A DNA stretch of 64,000 nt, from NCBI GenBank assembly GCA_016719465.1, contig JADJYY010000001.1:62001-126000 (forward strand). The letters run 5' to 3'. This document shows positions 16,524-25,339 of this stretch, in pieces. The number at the start of each line of letters is the position of its first letter. The first letter of the stretch is position 1. The notes beneath the pieces are model-generated. The model was not told the DNA's origin and ran no database searches. It saw only the letters and a program-made list of their open reading frames with translations. The DNA comes from Hydrogenophilales bacterium. GTDB lineage: Bacteria; Pseudomonadota; Gammaproteobacteria; Burkholderiales; Thiobacillaceae. Made by a program: the position numbers and the translations under genes.

Positions 16524-17306
16524 ATGTTTCTTCCCCAACTCCTGACCCGCGCCGAGAAGGGCGAGAAACTCACCGCCCTGACCTGCTATGACGCCAGCTT
16601 CGCCCGCCTCCTGGCCGAAAATGGCATCGATATCCTGCTGGTGGGGGACTCCCTGGGCATGACCGTCCAGGGCCACGCCACCACCCTGCCGGTCACCCTG
16701 GAGCAGATGGCCTACCACACCGACGCCGTGGCCCGGGGCGTGGCCGGCAAGGCCTTCGTGGTGGCCGACCTGCCCTTCGGCAGCTACCAGAGGAACGCCG
16801 AGCAGGCCTTCGACTCGGCCGCCCGGCTCATGGCCGCCGGCGCCAACATGGTGAAGCTGGAAGGCGGCGCCGTCATGGTGGACACGGTGCGCTTCCTGAC
16901 CCGGCGCGGCATTCCGGTCTGCGCTCACCTGGGCCTGCTGCCCCAGTCCGTGAACGCCACCGGCTACCGGGCCCAGGCCCGGGAAGCCAGCGCCGCCACC
17001 CAGCTCTTCCAGGACGCTTCCGACCTGGAAGCCGCCGGCGCCCAGATGCTGGTATTGGAATCCATCCCCGGCGTGCTGGCCGACGAGGTCACCCAGCACC
17101 TGGCCATTCCCACCATCGGCATCGGCGCGGGCCCCCAGTGCAACGGCCAGGTACTGGTATTGCAGGATCTGCTGGGCCTCACGGAAAAACCGCCGCGCTT
17201 CGCCAAGGATTTCATGGAAGGCGCCTGGAACATCGCCGCCGCCATCCGCAATTACGTCGCCTCGGTGAAGGCCGGCGAGTTTCCCGGCCCGGAACACGGT
17301 TTCTGA
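16524..17306 (+). CDS. panB: 3-methyl-2-oxobutanoate hydroxymethyltransferase
   Basis: A 260-residue TIM-barrel enzyme that makes ketopantoate from 2-oxoisovalerate and methylene-THF. Visible motifs include LTCYDASFARLL, DSLGMTVQGH, ADLPFGSY, VKLEGG and PVCAHLGLLPQS. A GGAG ribosome site precedes the ATG. It shares base 17306 with panC (TGATG), so the two pantothenate enzymes are coupled. The substrate 2-oxoisovalerate comes from the valine pathway encoded at 49-52 kb. Confidence 0.97.
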   Translation: MFLPQLLTRAEKGEKLTALTCYDASFARLLAENGIDILLVGDSLGMTVQGHATTLPVTLEQMAYHTDAVARGVAGKAFVVADLPFGSYQRNAEQAFDSAARLMAAGANMVKLEGGAVMVDTVRFLTRRGIPVCAHLGLLPQSVNATGYRAQAREASAATQLFQDASDLEAAGAQMLVLESIPGVLADEVTQHLAIPTIGIGAGPQCNGQVLVLQDLLGLTEKPPRFAKDFMEGAWNIAAAIRNYVASVKAGEFPGPEHGF

Positions 17307-18127
17307 TGCGACTCATCCACGCCGTCGCCGAACTGCGGGAGGCCCTGTCGGGCCAGCGGGAAACCGCCTTCGTGCCCACCATGGGAAACCTCCACGCCGG
17401 CCACGTCGCCCTGGCCGAGATCGCCGCCCGCCATGGCCGGCCGGTGGTGGCCAGCATCTTCGTGAATCCGCTGCAATTCGGTGCCGGCGAGGACTTCAAC
17501 CGTTACCCCCGCACGCTCCAGGCCGATTGCGCGCAACTGGAAGCGGCCGGCACGGACATCGTGTTCGCCCCGGATGTCCACGAGATGTATCCGGAGCCCC
17601 AGACCTTCAGCGTGGAGCCCCCCCTCGCCGGCGAACTGTGCGGCGCCCACCGCCCCGGCCATTTCCAGGGCGTGGCCACCGTGGTGCTGAAACTGTTCAA
17701 CATGGTCCAGCCCCGCTACGCGGTATTCGGCAAGAAGGACTACCAGCAGCTCTTCATCCTCAAGGGCCTGGTGCGCCAGTTCAACCTGCCCATCGTCATG
17801 GTCGAGGCGGAAACCCGCCGGGCCGATGACGGCCTCGCCCTGTCTTCCCGCAACGGCTATCTGACCGCCGGGGAACGGACGGAGGCGCCCCGGCTGTATC
17901 GGCTATTGCGGGCGGCGGCCGACCGGATCATCGCCGGGGAGCGGAACTTCGCCGGCATCGAGGACCATGTCGCCAGGGAACTGACTGACCACGGCTGGAT
18001 CGTAGACTATGTTTCCGTCCGCAACCGCGCCACCTTGTTGGCACCCGGGACCGACGATGAGCGCTTCATCATCCTTGTCGCCGCGCGTCTGGGAATAACC
18101 CGGCTCATCGACAACATCGAGTGCTGA
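17306..18127 (+). CDS. panC: Pantoate--beta-alanine ligase
   Basis: A 273-residue ATP-dependent ligase of the cytidylyltransferase superfamily that joins pantoate and beta-alanine to pantothenate. It shows the HxGH-type motif PTMGNLHAGH (about 26-35), FVNPLQFGAGEDFNRYPRT, AVFGKKDYQQL and the SSRN motif. The length is close to that of E. coli PanC. The start overlaps the panB stop. Together with panB and panD it completes vitamin B5 synthesis. Confidence 0.97.
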   Translation: MRLIHAVAELREALSGQRETAFVPTMGNLHAGHVALAEIAARHGRPVVASIFVNPLQFGAGEDFNRYPRTLQADCAQLEAAGTDIVFAPDVHEMYPEPQTFSVEPPLAGELCGAHRPGHFQGVATVVLKLFNMVQPRYAVFGKKDYQQLFILKGLVRQFNLPIVMVEAETRRADDGLALSSRNGYLTAGERTEAPRLYRLLRAAADRIIAGERNFAGIEDHVARELTDHGWIVDYVSVRNRATLLAPGTDDERFIILVAARLGITRLIDNIEC

Positions 18128-18169
18128 GCCCCTCGGGGGGTGGGCCATTCATACCCTCCGCCGCCTTTC

Positions 18170-18196
18170 TTGTGCACTGCAAAATTCCGTTATAAT
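18170..18196 (+). promoter_or_regulatory. Predicted sigma-70 promoter of panD
   Basis: A perfect -10 TATAAT lies at 18191-18196, with TTGTGC (18170-18175) or CTTGTG one base earlier as the -35, giving a 15-16 base spacer. The ATG is 30 bases further. This gives panD its own promoter separate from panBC, 99 bases upstream. Confidence 0.65.
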
Positions 18197-18226
18197 CACG
18201 TCCCGTTTTCTCAACCGTCCTTCGCC

Positions 18227-18607
18227 ATGCAACGCACACTGCTCAAGTCCAAGCTGCACCGCGTTCGTGTCACAGCCTCCGAGCTGGAATACGAGGGTTC
18301 CTGCGCCATCGACGAGAACCTGCTGGACGCGGCGGACATCCGGGAATACGAGCGGATCGAGATCTACAACGTCAACAACGGCGAACGCTTCGCCACCTAC
18401 GCCATCCGCGGCCAGCGCGGCAGCGGCATGATTTCCGTGAATGGCGCCGCCGCCCGCAAGGCGGCCGTGGGCGACATCCTCATCATCGCCAGCTACGCCA
18501 CCTACAACGAGATCGAACTGGCCAGCTTCGAACCCACCCTGGTCTACGTGGGCGAGAACAACCGCATCAAGCGCGTCGGCGCCCAGATCCCCGCCCAGGC
18601 GGCCTAA
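18227..18607 (+). CDS. panD: Aspartate 1-decarboxylase (pyruvoyl proenzyme)
   Basis: A 126-residue proenzyme. Self-cleavage is expected between Gly and Ser in YEGSCAID (Ser25), creating the pyruvoyl group that decarboxylates aspartate to beta-alanine for PanC. The catalytic neighbourhood (Lys9, Tyr22-like, and the IYNVNNGERF segment) is intact. It has its own promoter with a short leader. It is convergent with ampD, 34 bases away, across a GC-rich palindromic stretch. Confidence 0.97.
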   Translation: MQRTLLKSKLHRVRVTASELEYEGSCAIDENLLDAADIREYERIEIYNVNNGERFATYAIRGQRGSGMISVNGAAARKAAVGDILIIASYATYNEIELASFEPTLVYVGENNRIKRVGAQIPAQAA

Positions 18608-18641
18608 CCCCGCCGGCGGCGGGCGGTTCGCGGCGCCCGAC

Positions 18642-19178
18642 TCAGCGCCGCACGCGTTTCCAGTCGAAATACGGTCCCGGATCGGTCTTGCGCCCGGGCG
18701 CGATCTCGTCATGACCGGCCACGCCGGCGATGGGATAGGCCGCCCGCAACACCCCGAGCAATCCCTCCAGGGCCGCATACTGGGCCTCGGCGAAGGGACA
18801 ATCGTCGGAGCCTTCCAATTCCACGCCGATGGAAAAATCGTTGCAGCGCTCGCGCCCCCGCCACGCCGAGGCGCCGGCATGCCAGGCGCGCTGCCCGCAC
18901 GGCACGAACTGCACCAGTTCGCCGTCCCGGCGGATGAGAAAGTGGGCGGAAACCCGCAGGTCGTGAATCCCGGCGTAATAAGGATGGGCCGCCGGATCCA
19001 GTCGATTGGTGAACAGTTGCTCGATGCCATCGCCGCCGAATTCACCCGGCGGCAGGCTGATGTTGTGGATCACCACCAGGCTGATGGCCTGCCCCGCCGG
19101 GCGCGCGTCGCGGTTGGGGGAAACAACCCGGCGCGCGCCGGCGAGCCAGCCCTCCTCATCCAGAATCCAGGCCACCAT
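18642..19178 (-). CDS. ampD: 1,6-anhydro-N-acetylmuramyl-L-alanine amidase AmpD
   Basis: A 178-residue zinc amidase of the Amidase_2 fold that removes the peptide from anhydro-muropeptides during cell-wall recycling. Zinc and catalytic residues are visible: VVIHNISLP (His), FSIGVELEGSD (Glu) and GHDEIAPGRKTDPGPYFDW (His and Asp), with RVSAHFLIRRDG between. The ATG at 19178 overlaps the stop of the thioredoxin-like gene (TGATG), so earlier in-frame starts were rejected. Confidence 0.93.
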   Translation of the reverse strand: MVAWILDEEGWLAGARRVVSPNRDARPAGQAISLVVIHNISLPPGEFGGDGIEQLFTNRLDPAAHPYYAGIHDLRVSAHFLIRRDGELVQFVPCGQRAWHAGASAWRGRERCNDFSIGVELEGSDDCPFAEAQYAALEGLLGVLRAAYPIAGVAGHDEIAPGRKTDPGPYFDWKRVRR

Positions 19179-19519
19179 CACGGCTCCTCCTGGGGTGGCA
19201 GGGCCAGGGCCAGATCGATGGCCCCGGACAGGGCCTCGCGGGTCAACGGACAATCCAGGCGCGCGTGGTAATGCCCGTCCACGTAAAGGAACAGGGATGG
19301 CAGGTGAAACACCTCCAGGGCCCGGGCCAGGGCCTGGCTGACCAGGACATCCACCCGGTAGAGCCGGATATCCGGCGGGACCACGTCGGGCAAACGCCGT
19401 TCCGCCAGCCGACAGGTGCCGCACGTGGCGCTGCCGAACAGCACCAGGGTCTTGCCGGGGGTCTGGCGCAGGCGCTGGTGGTAATGGAATTCATCGAGGA
19501 TGGGCATGGTTTGCGGCAT
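19178..19519 (-). CDS. Thioredoxin-fold protein with CGTC motif
   Basis: A protein of about 113 residues with the strand TLVLFGSATCGTCRLAERRLPDV, i.e. a CxxC redox motif in a thioredoxin fold, and a cis-Pro region (HLPSLFLYVDG). There is no signal peptide, so it should be cytoplasmic. It is coupled to ampD. The start is uncertain: ATG at 19519 or 19507, or an upstream GTG. The target is unknown; it may be a thiol reductase of the thioredoxin-like or glutaredoxin-like type. Confidence 0.75.
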   Translation of the reverse strand: MPQTMPILDEFHYHQRLRQTPGKTLVLFGSATCGTCRLAERRLPDVVPPDIRLYRVDVLVSQALARALEVFHLPSLFLYVDGHYHARLDCPLTREALSGAIDLALALPPQEEP

Positions 19520-19592
19520 GACCCATTTTCCCGCGATTCGTGTCTCGTGGGCCACCGTCGTGGCGCGCCGCCAGGCGCCGCGGCCGCGCGGC

Positions 19593-19619
19593 TAAACTTT
19601 TCCCGGTTTTCTCCGATAT
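19593..19619 (+). promoter_or_regulatory. Sigma-28 (FliA)-type promoter upstream of the PAS/chemoreceptor pair
   Basis: TAAA at 19593-19596, a 15-base spacer, then TCCGATAT at 19612-19619, compared with the flagellar class III consensus TAAA-N15-GCCGATAA (all four of the -35 and six of eight in the -10). It lies 47 bases before the PAS protein ATG. Confidence 0.65.
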
Positions 19620-19666
19620 GTCGCCTGTAACAGAGCGACTCGCTTCGCCAACCGGAGACCACGGAC

Positions 19667-20185
19667 ATGAAAAGACCCATCACACCCACCTCGGTGGAGA
19701 AAGTGATGCGCGAAGACGATTTCATCGTTTCCAAGACCGACCTCAAGGGGCGCATTACCTACGGCAACCGCGTATTCATCGAGTTCTCCGGCTACGACGA
19801 GCGGGAGTTGCTCGGTGCCCAGCACAACATCATTCGTCATCCCGACATGCCCCGGGCGGTATTCAAGCTGCTCTGGGACGCGATCCAGGACAAGCGCGAA
19901 TGCAACGCCTACGTCAAGAACATGGCGAAGGACGGCAGCTTCTACTGGGTATTCGCCAACGTCACGCCCAGCTTCGACCGGGACGGCAACGTCGTCGGTT
20001 ACTTCTCCGTCCGGCGCAAGCCGGGCGCGTCCGGCCTCAAGACCGCCGGCGACCTGTACCGCGCCATGCTGGAGGCCGAGCAACGCGCCGGCGCCAGGGA
20101 CGCCATCGCGGCATCCACGAAGATTCTCACCGACCTGCTGGCCGAAAAGGGCATGAGCTATGACGAACTGGTCCTTGCAATCTAG
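19667..20185 (+). CDS. Aer-like PAS domain protein
   Basis: A 172-residue soluble protein with a PAS domain at about residues 18-125. It shows the Aer-type signature DFIVSKTDLKGRITYGNRVFIEFSGYDERELLGAQHNIIRHPDMP (split over 20-60) and GSFYWVFANVTPSFDRDGNVVGYFSVRR. In Aer this domain binds FAD and senses redox state. Here the PAS module is a separate protein and its stop lies inside the start of the next gene, a chemoreceptor. The two probably work together as a split aerotaxis or energy-taxis receptor. The FAD pocket residues cannot be proven by eye. Confidence 0.87.
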   Translation: MKRPITPTSVEKVMREDDFIVSKTDLKGRITYGNRVFIEFSGYDERELLGAQHNIIRHPDMPRAVFKLLWDAIQDKRECNAYVKNMAKDGSFYWVFANVTPSFDRDGNVVGYFSVRRKPGASGLKTAGDLYRAMLEAEQRAGARDAIAASTKILTDLLAEKGMSYDELVLAI

Positions 20186-21608
20186 GCTACGGGTACTGCT
20201 CTGGGGCTTTTCCGGGCTGATCCTGGCGACCCTTGCCGGCACCTGGGCGATGCATGGCTTCGACTGGCGGCTGCTGGGATTCCTGGCGGCGGGCGTGGCA
20301 TTGTCCGCCTGGGGCCAGGCGAGGATCCGCGACTGGCTGGCGCCCATCGCCCGACTGGACGAACTCACCGAGGAGATCAGCCAGGGCCGTTTCAGCGGCC
20401 GCATCACCGGCATTCGCGACCAGGGGGAAATCGGGCGCCTGTGCTGGCACATCAACGACATGCTGGACCAGTTGGAAACCTATTTCCGCGAGGAAAGCAC
20501 CAGCTTCCGCAACCACCTGGACGGCAAGTTTTTCCGCAAGACCTTCCCCGTGGGCCTCCATGGGGGCTTCAAGCGGGGCCTGGAAAGCCACACCGTCCTG
20601 CTCGACGCCATGGCCGACGAGACCAAGGCGCAGATGCGCAACCGGCTGCTGGGCATGGTGCATGAGCTCAACACCGGCAACCTGCTCGGCAACCTGGCCT
20701 CCAACCAGGCCGATCTCATGAGCATCACGGACACCATGAAACAGGTGGTGGACCTGGCCACCCGCACCACCGCCGACGCCGAGGAAAGTCGCGGGGCGGT
20801 GAGCCTGGTGGTGGAACGCCTCACCGACATCAGCGGCCGCATCGACCACATGGCCGACGCCATCGTCGACCTGAACAACCAGAGTCACGAGATCACGGAC
20901 GCGGTCAAGCTGATCACCGCCATCGCCAACCAGACCAACCTGCTGGCCCTCAATGCCGCCATCGAGGCCGCGCGCGCCGGCGAGGCGGGGCGCGGCTTCG
21001 CGGTGGTGGCGGACGAGGTACGCAAGCTGGCGGAGAACACCAAGAATGCCTCGGAATCCATCGGCCGCATCATGGAAACCCTCAATGGCGCGGCCGGGCG
21101 GATGCTGGACGATTCCCATGCCATGCGAGACCTGGCCGGCGGTTCCCGCCAGGTGATCGGCGAGATGGAGGGACGCTTCGCCCATTTCGCCGGCTCGGCG
21201 CGGGATACCCAGGGGCACGCGGTCAGGGTCCAGGACATGAGCTTCGCCTCCCTGGTCAAGGTGGACCATGTCATCTTCAAGCAGCGCGCCTACATGACCC
21301 TGAATACCCGCGACACCAGCTATGCCGATGCCGTCAAGGTGGACCACCACAACTGCCGGCTCGGGAAATGGTACGAGGGCCAGGGCCGGGAACTGTTCGG
21401 CGCCCTGCCCTCCTACAAGATGCTGGTCCAACCCCATGCCCGGGTCCACGACAGCATCCATGCCATGCTGCCTTACCTGGATCAGGACTGGGAGAAGGAC
21501 CTGGGCTTGCAGCAGGCCATGTACGAGAAGCTCCGGAGCGCCGAGGAGGCCAGCAAGGAAGTCATGACCCTCATCGACCAGCTGGTGCGGGAGAAGCACG
21601 ACCACTGA
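20160..21608 (+). CDS. Methyl-accepting chemotaxis protein with C-terminal CZB zinc-binding domain
   Basis: A 482-residue receptor. It has two membrane helices near the N-terminus (about 10-28 and 33-50) with almost no periplasmic loop, a HAMP-like region, and the signalling hairpin with ITAIANQTNLLALNAAIEAARAGEAGRGFAVVADEVRKLAE (in pieces around 245-285). The C-terminal CZB domain has the His/Cys pattern VDHVIFKQ, DHHNCRLGKWY and a later His in HARVHDSI. CZB domains bind zinc and respond to oxidants or pH in known cases. It overlaps the PAS gene by 26 bases. Confidence 0.92.
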   Translation: MTNWSLQSRLRVLLWGFSGLILATLAGTWAMHGFDWRLLGFLAAGVALSAWGQARIRDWLAPIARLDELTEEISQGRFSGRITGIRDQGEIGRLCWHINDMLDQLETYFREESTSFRNHLDGKFFRKTFPVGLHGGFKRGLESHTVLLDAMADETKAQMRNRLLGMVHELNTGNLLGNLASNQADLMSITDTMKQVVDLATRTTADAEESRGAVSLVVERLTDISGRIDHMADAIVDLNNQSHEITDAVKLITAIANQTNLLALNAAIEAARAGEAGRGFAVVADEVRKLAENTKNASESIGRIMETLNGAAGRMLDDSHAMRDLAGGSRQVIGEMEGRFAHFAGSARDTQGHAVRVQDMSFASLVKVDHVIFKQRAYMTLNTRDTSYADAVKVDHHNCRLGKWYEGQGRELFGALPSYKMLVQPHARVHDSIHAMLPYLDQDWEKDLGLQQAMYEKLRSAEEASKEVMTLIDQLVREKHDH

Positions 21609-21634
21609 CGGCGTCGCCCCCCTCCGGGGCTCGC

Positions 21635-22972
21635 TCACTCCATGCCGAGCCGTTCCAGGCGATAACGCAAGGAGCGGAACGTCACCCCCAGCAGACGGGC
21701 CGCCGCCGTCTTGTTGCGCCCGGTTTTCGCCAGGGCGTCGAGGATGGCCTGCCTTTCGGCGGCATCCAGGTAGGCCTGCAAACCCCCTTCCGGGTGCGCC
21801 TCGCCGCCGGCGCCGCGCGCCTCGCCGTGGTCCGGCGGCACCAGATCCAGGTCGTCCTGGCCGATGGCTGGGCCCTCGGACAGGGCCAGCGCCCGCTCCA
21901 GGATGTTCTCCAGTTCCCGCACGTTGCCGGGGAAGTCGTAGCCTTGCAGCGCCCGGGAGGCCGCCTCGTCCAGACGGGGCGGCGACCTGTGGCTGGCGGC
22001 GCACAGCCGCGCCAGGACATGGGCCGTCAGTTCCGGCAGGTCCTCGCGTCTTTCCCGCAGCGAGGGCATGCGCAGCGCGATCACGTTGAGGCGGTAGTAA
22101 AGATCCTGGCGGAATCGGCCCTGGCTCACCGCGGCCTGAAGATCCTGGTGGGAAGCGCTCATGATCCGCACATCCACCGGCTCCTCCACCACGCCCCCCA
22201 CGCGCCGCACCCGTTTCTCCTGAATCACGCGCAGCAGCTTGACCTGCATGGCCAGCGGCAGGTCCACCACTTCGTCGAGGAACAGGGTTCCGCCCTGGGC
22301 CGCCTGGAAGAAACCGTCCCGGTCGCTGTCCGCGCCGGTGAAGGCCCCCTTGCGGTAGCCGAAGAACTCGCTTTCCATCAGGTTTTCCGGAATGGCGCCG
22401 CAATTCACCGCCACGAAGGGGGATTCGGCGCGGGCACCCTGGGCATGGATCAGGCGCGCGGCAACTTCCTTGCCGGTTCCGGTTTCGCCGGCGATGAACA
22501 CCGGCGCCTGGCTGCGCGCCACCTTGTCGATCAGGGCGCGGACCTGGCACATGGCGGCGGAGTGGCCCACCAGGGGGCGATCCCCCGCCTGCGCGCCGGG
22601 CCGATCCGGCACCTTGATGGCCGAGCGCACCAGGCCGCGCACCTTTTCCGGCGTGACCGGCTTTTCCACGTAATCGAAGGCGCCGGCCTTGAGGGCGGCC
22701 ACCGCGCTCTCGGCGGAACCGAAGGCGGTGATCACCGCCACCGGCATGTTGGGGAAATTCTCGGCGATATGACGCACGACGCTCAGCCCTTCGCCATCCG
22801 GCAGGCGCATGTCGGTCAGGCACAGATCGAACGCGCCCTTGCGCAACTGGTCCAGAGCGTCGGCGACGGTCCCCGCCCGGGCGCTGTCCAGCCCCATGCG
22901 CAGCATGTCCATCTCCAGCAGATCCAGCAGGTCGGGCTCGTCATCCACCAATAGCACGCGCGGACGTTTCAT
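21635..22972 (-). CDS. pilR: Sigma-54-dependent response regulator PilR
   Basis: A 445-residue NtrC-family activator: receiver domain with phospho-acceptor Asp54 (LCLTDMRLPDG), AAA+ domain with Walker A GETGTGKE (about 163-170), the sigma-54 contact loop GAFTGA (210-215), and a Fis-type helix-turn-helix ending GRNKTAAARLLGVTFRSLRYRLERLG, the PilR-type terminus. In relatives it activates pilA and other type IV pilus genes. It follows pilS by 13 bases. No pilin gene is present in the window. Confidence 0.9.
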   Translation of the reverse strand: MKRPRVLLVDDEPDLLDLLEMDMLRMGLDSARAGTVADALDQLRKGAFDLCLTDMRLPDGEGLSVVRHIAENFPNMPVAVITAFGSAESAVAALKAGAFDYVEKPVTPEKVRGLVRSAIKVPDRPGAQAGDRPLVGHSAAMCQVRALIDKVARSQAPVFIAGETGTGKEVAARLIHAQGARAESPFVAVNCGAIPENLMESEFFGYRKGAFTGADSDRDGFFQAAQGGTLFLDEVVDLPLAMQVKLLRVIQEKRVRRVGGVVEEPVDVRIMSASHQDLQAAVSQGRFRQDLYYRLNVIALRMPSLRERREDLPELTAHVLARLCAASHRSPPRLDEAASRALQGYDFPGNVRELENILERALALSEGPAIGQDDLDLVPPDHGEARGAGGEAHPEGGLQAYLDAAERQAILDALAKTGRNKTAAARLLGVTFRSLRYRLERLGME

Positions 22973-22985
22973 GCTCGTCTCCCCG

Positions 22986-24574
22986 TCAACATGGCGGCGC
23001 CTGGCAACTCAGCCTGAACAGGGCACCGTCCTGATTATCCACATAGCGCAAGGCCGCCCGGTTGGCCTCCGCCAATTCGCGCGCGATATACAAGCCCAGG
23101 CCGGTACCCTGCTTGTCCGTGGTGTAGAACGGTTCAAACAGGTGGGACTGCACCTCGGGCGAAATGGGGGGACCATCGTTGAGGATCTCGATCACCGCGC
23201 GACCTCGTCGCGGGTCACCCTCACCCGGATGCTGCCTGGGCGCCGGGTACAGTAGCGCCAGGCATTGCGCATCAGATTCCACAGGATCTGCTCCAGGTGG
23301 CCTGGATCCATGCAAACCCTGGCTTCCCTCGCCAGCAGAATCTGGATGACCCCGGGGGAGACCGACTCGCGCTGGACGAACTGCTGCACGAACAACGGGA
23401 GAAAGTCCTCCAGCGCCACCATTTCCCGCTCCAGCCGATCACGCCGGTTGAGCGACAGCACGTCCTCCACCAGGCCGTTCAGGCGCCGCACATTGTCCTC
23501 GATGATGCGGGTGAGCCTGGGCGCCATGCCCTCCCGCGCGTCTTCCTTGAGCAGGCCGGTGGCATGGCTGATAGCCGAGAGCGGATTGCGGATTTCGTGG
23601 GCCAGGTTCGCGGTCAACATGCCCAGGGAGGCCAGCTTCATCTTCTGGGCCTGGGATTCCAGCTCGGTCATGTCTTCCAGCACGACCACCGCGCCCTCTT
23701 CACGGGTGGGCTCCAGTTCGATGAAGCGGGCGCGCAGTCGGCGTCCATCGGGGCCGGCGCGGAACGGATGCCGGGGCAATTCGCCCCGCCGGCGCCAGGT
23801 ATCCCACAGTTCGGCGAGCACCGGCGCGCAATGGCCCAGGTCGCAGCGGGCGAAAAAATGCGTCCCCAGCACGCGCTCGGCGTGGGCGTTGTATTGCAGC
23901 ACCTCGCCCTTGCCGTTCACCGCCATGACCGCGTAGGGCAATTCCTGGATCACGCGCTCATTGATGCGCGCCATGCTCTCCGCCTGGAGGGATTTTTCCC
24001 GGGCCAGGTCGCCAGCCGCCAGGGCGCCCTTGGCGAGGGCATGGGACAGCAGGGCCACGCCGAAAAACCCCAGCGACAACAAGCCCGCGCGAACGAAACC
24101 GCCCATTCCGGACTGGAAACCGATCAGTTGCAGGAGCTGTTCGCCCAGCACGGCGATGGAGGCCATCGCCGTCCAGAACAGCACCACCCGGGTATCCGGC
24201 AACATCCCGACCGCCGCCACGGTGACGATGAGCAGCAGCCCCATGCCGCTGGCATTGCCGCCGGAGAGATACATCAGCACCCCCAGACAGGCGATGTCGG
24301 CGATGACCTGGCGCACGACCTGGCGGTCGAACGGCTCGCTGCGCCGGACCGCGGGCCGCCTGAACAACAGGGCGCTGAGGAAATAGCCGGCGCAGGTCAG
24401 GGTGAAGAGGACGGGGTGGTCCAGCCGCGTGAACGGCTGCCCGGAAAGCAGGCCGGTAACCCCCAGGGCCGCCGCCAGGAACAGGCGGAAATGATTGAGA
24501 TGGACGAGGGAGCGCCAGAAACTGTCCGGGAAGCTCCCCCCCGGCGGTTCAGGAATCGGCGCGGCGATGCTCAT
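22986..24574 (-). pseudogene. pilS: Sensor histidine kinase PilS, interrupted by a one-base frameshift
   Basis: The reading frame gives six membrane helices, a PAS-like region, the HisKA motif LAHEIRNPLSAI and the N box LEQILWNLMRNAWRY, then stops at 23192. The rest of the ATPase domain (VIEILNDGPPISPEVQSHLF, then TDKQGTGLGLYIAREL) continues in another frame to 22986. Adding one G in the GAGGT run near 23208 would restore a continuous protein of about 529 residues. So the kinase has either lost its nucleotide-binding lid or reflects a base-calling error. The ATG at 24574 lies within the end of the PP0621-like gene. It is paired with pilR. Confidence 0.85.
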
Positions 24575-24770
24575 CACAACAGTAGAACCGCCCCTTGCTG
24601 AGCACGGCCTCGGAGCGGGGCAGGTTCACGCCGCAAACCTTGCAGCGCACCATGTCCTCGGCGGCCTTGTTCTCGGGTGGCTTGGAAGTCGCACCCCTCT
24701 GGCCCGCCAGGCGCCGGAACAGATACACCCCCAGGATGACCAGCAAAACGATGGTGATGATCTTACTCAC
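24549..24770 (-). CDS. PP0621 family small membrane protein with C-terminal cysteine motif
   Basis: A 73-residue protein with an N-terminal membrane helix (IITIVLLVILGVYLFRRL), a short linker, and a C-terminal metal-binding-like module MVRCKVCGVNLPRSEAVLSKGRFYCCDEHRR, in which two CxxC-like pairs could hold zinc. This is the layout of the PP0621 family found just upstream of pilS in many beta- and gammaproteobacteria. Function is unknown. It overlaps pilS by 26 bases and the preceding gene by eight. Confidence 0.82.
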   Translation of the reverse strand: MSKIITIVLLVILGVYLFRRLAGQRGATSKPPENKAAEDMVRCKVCGVNLPRSEAVLSKGRFYCCDEHRRADS

Positions 24771-25071
24771 GGGACAATCCGTCCTTGTGGGCCTGGTTGA
24801 TCACCACCAGCAACTGCTTGAAGGGAATTTCCCGGCCCCAGCGATTGATGAACTGCATGTAGGGCAGATCCTTGCCGGTGGGGAATTCATACTTGTCCGA
24901 GATCATGTCGTCATAGAGCTTGCGCAGCACGCCATCCAGATGATCCAGCATGGTGGACCAGCGTTCGGCGTTCTCCGGGTCGTAGTCGATGCCGGCGCGC
25001 ATCTCGTCAACTTCGTAAACGGCGTTGTGCACCAGATCCACGTATTCGTCGTAGGTTTTCGGGCCTTTCAT
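24763..25071 (-). CDS. Conserved hypothetical protein upstream of the pilS region
   Basis: A 102-residue, acidic, helical, soluble protein (MKGPKTYDEYVDLVHNAVYE at the start) with no membrane segment or recognisable domain. The start at 25071 has AGGA five bases upstream; an earlier in-frame start has no such site. It is the first gene of the run hypothetical-PP0621-pilS-pilR. I do not recognise a function. Confidence 0.7.
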   Translation of the reverse strand: MKGPKTYDEYVDLVHNAVYEVDEMRAGIDYDPENAERWSTMLDHLDGVLRKLYDDMISDKYEFPTGKDLPYMQFINRWGREIPFKQLLVVINQAHKDGLSRE

Positions 25072-25197
25072 TTCCGTCCTGACTCGCTTCCTTTGCAAAG
25101 GATGTAACGATACACGACGCATGCCGGATCGGCTCCCATGTCGGCACCCCAGGCTTGTGCGGCATTTTCACCACTCGATCCGCCAACGGATCGCCAT

Positions 25198-25211
25198 TTG
25201 ACCAATATCAA
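25198..25211 (+). promoter_or_regulatory. Fnr/Anr-type box upstream of the 25.3-kb periplasmic protein
   Basis: TTGAC-CAAT-ATCAA matches the Fnr consensus TTGAT-N4-ATCAA at nine of ten defined bases. It sits about 135 bases before the ATG. A start site near 25246 would put the box at the classical -41.5 position. The -10 there is not a strong match. Confidence 0.5.
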
Positions 25212-25339
25212 TGTTGATCAAAGGGGCTTTACCCAGGATAGGGGCAGCCATCGGGCAGGCACGTTGACTAACCGCCACGGCCCGCCTGATTGGATCCGCA
25301 GTGACTCCCTCCATGCCCATGTATACAAAGGAAACCGCC

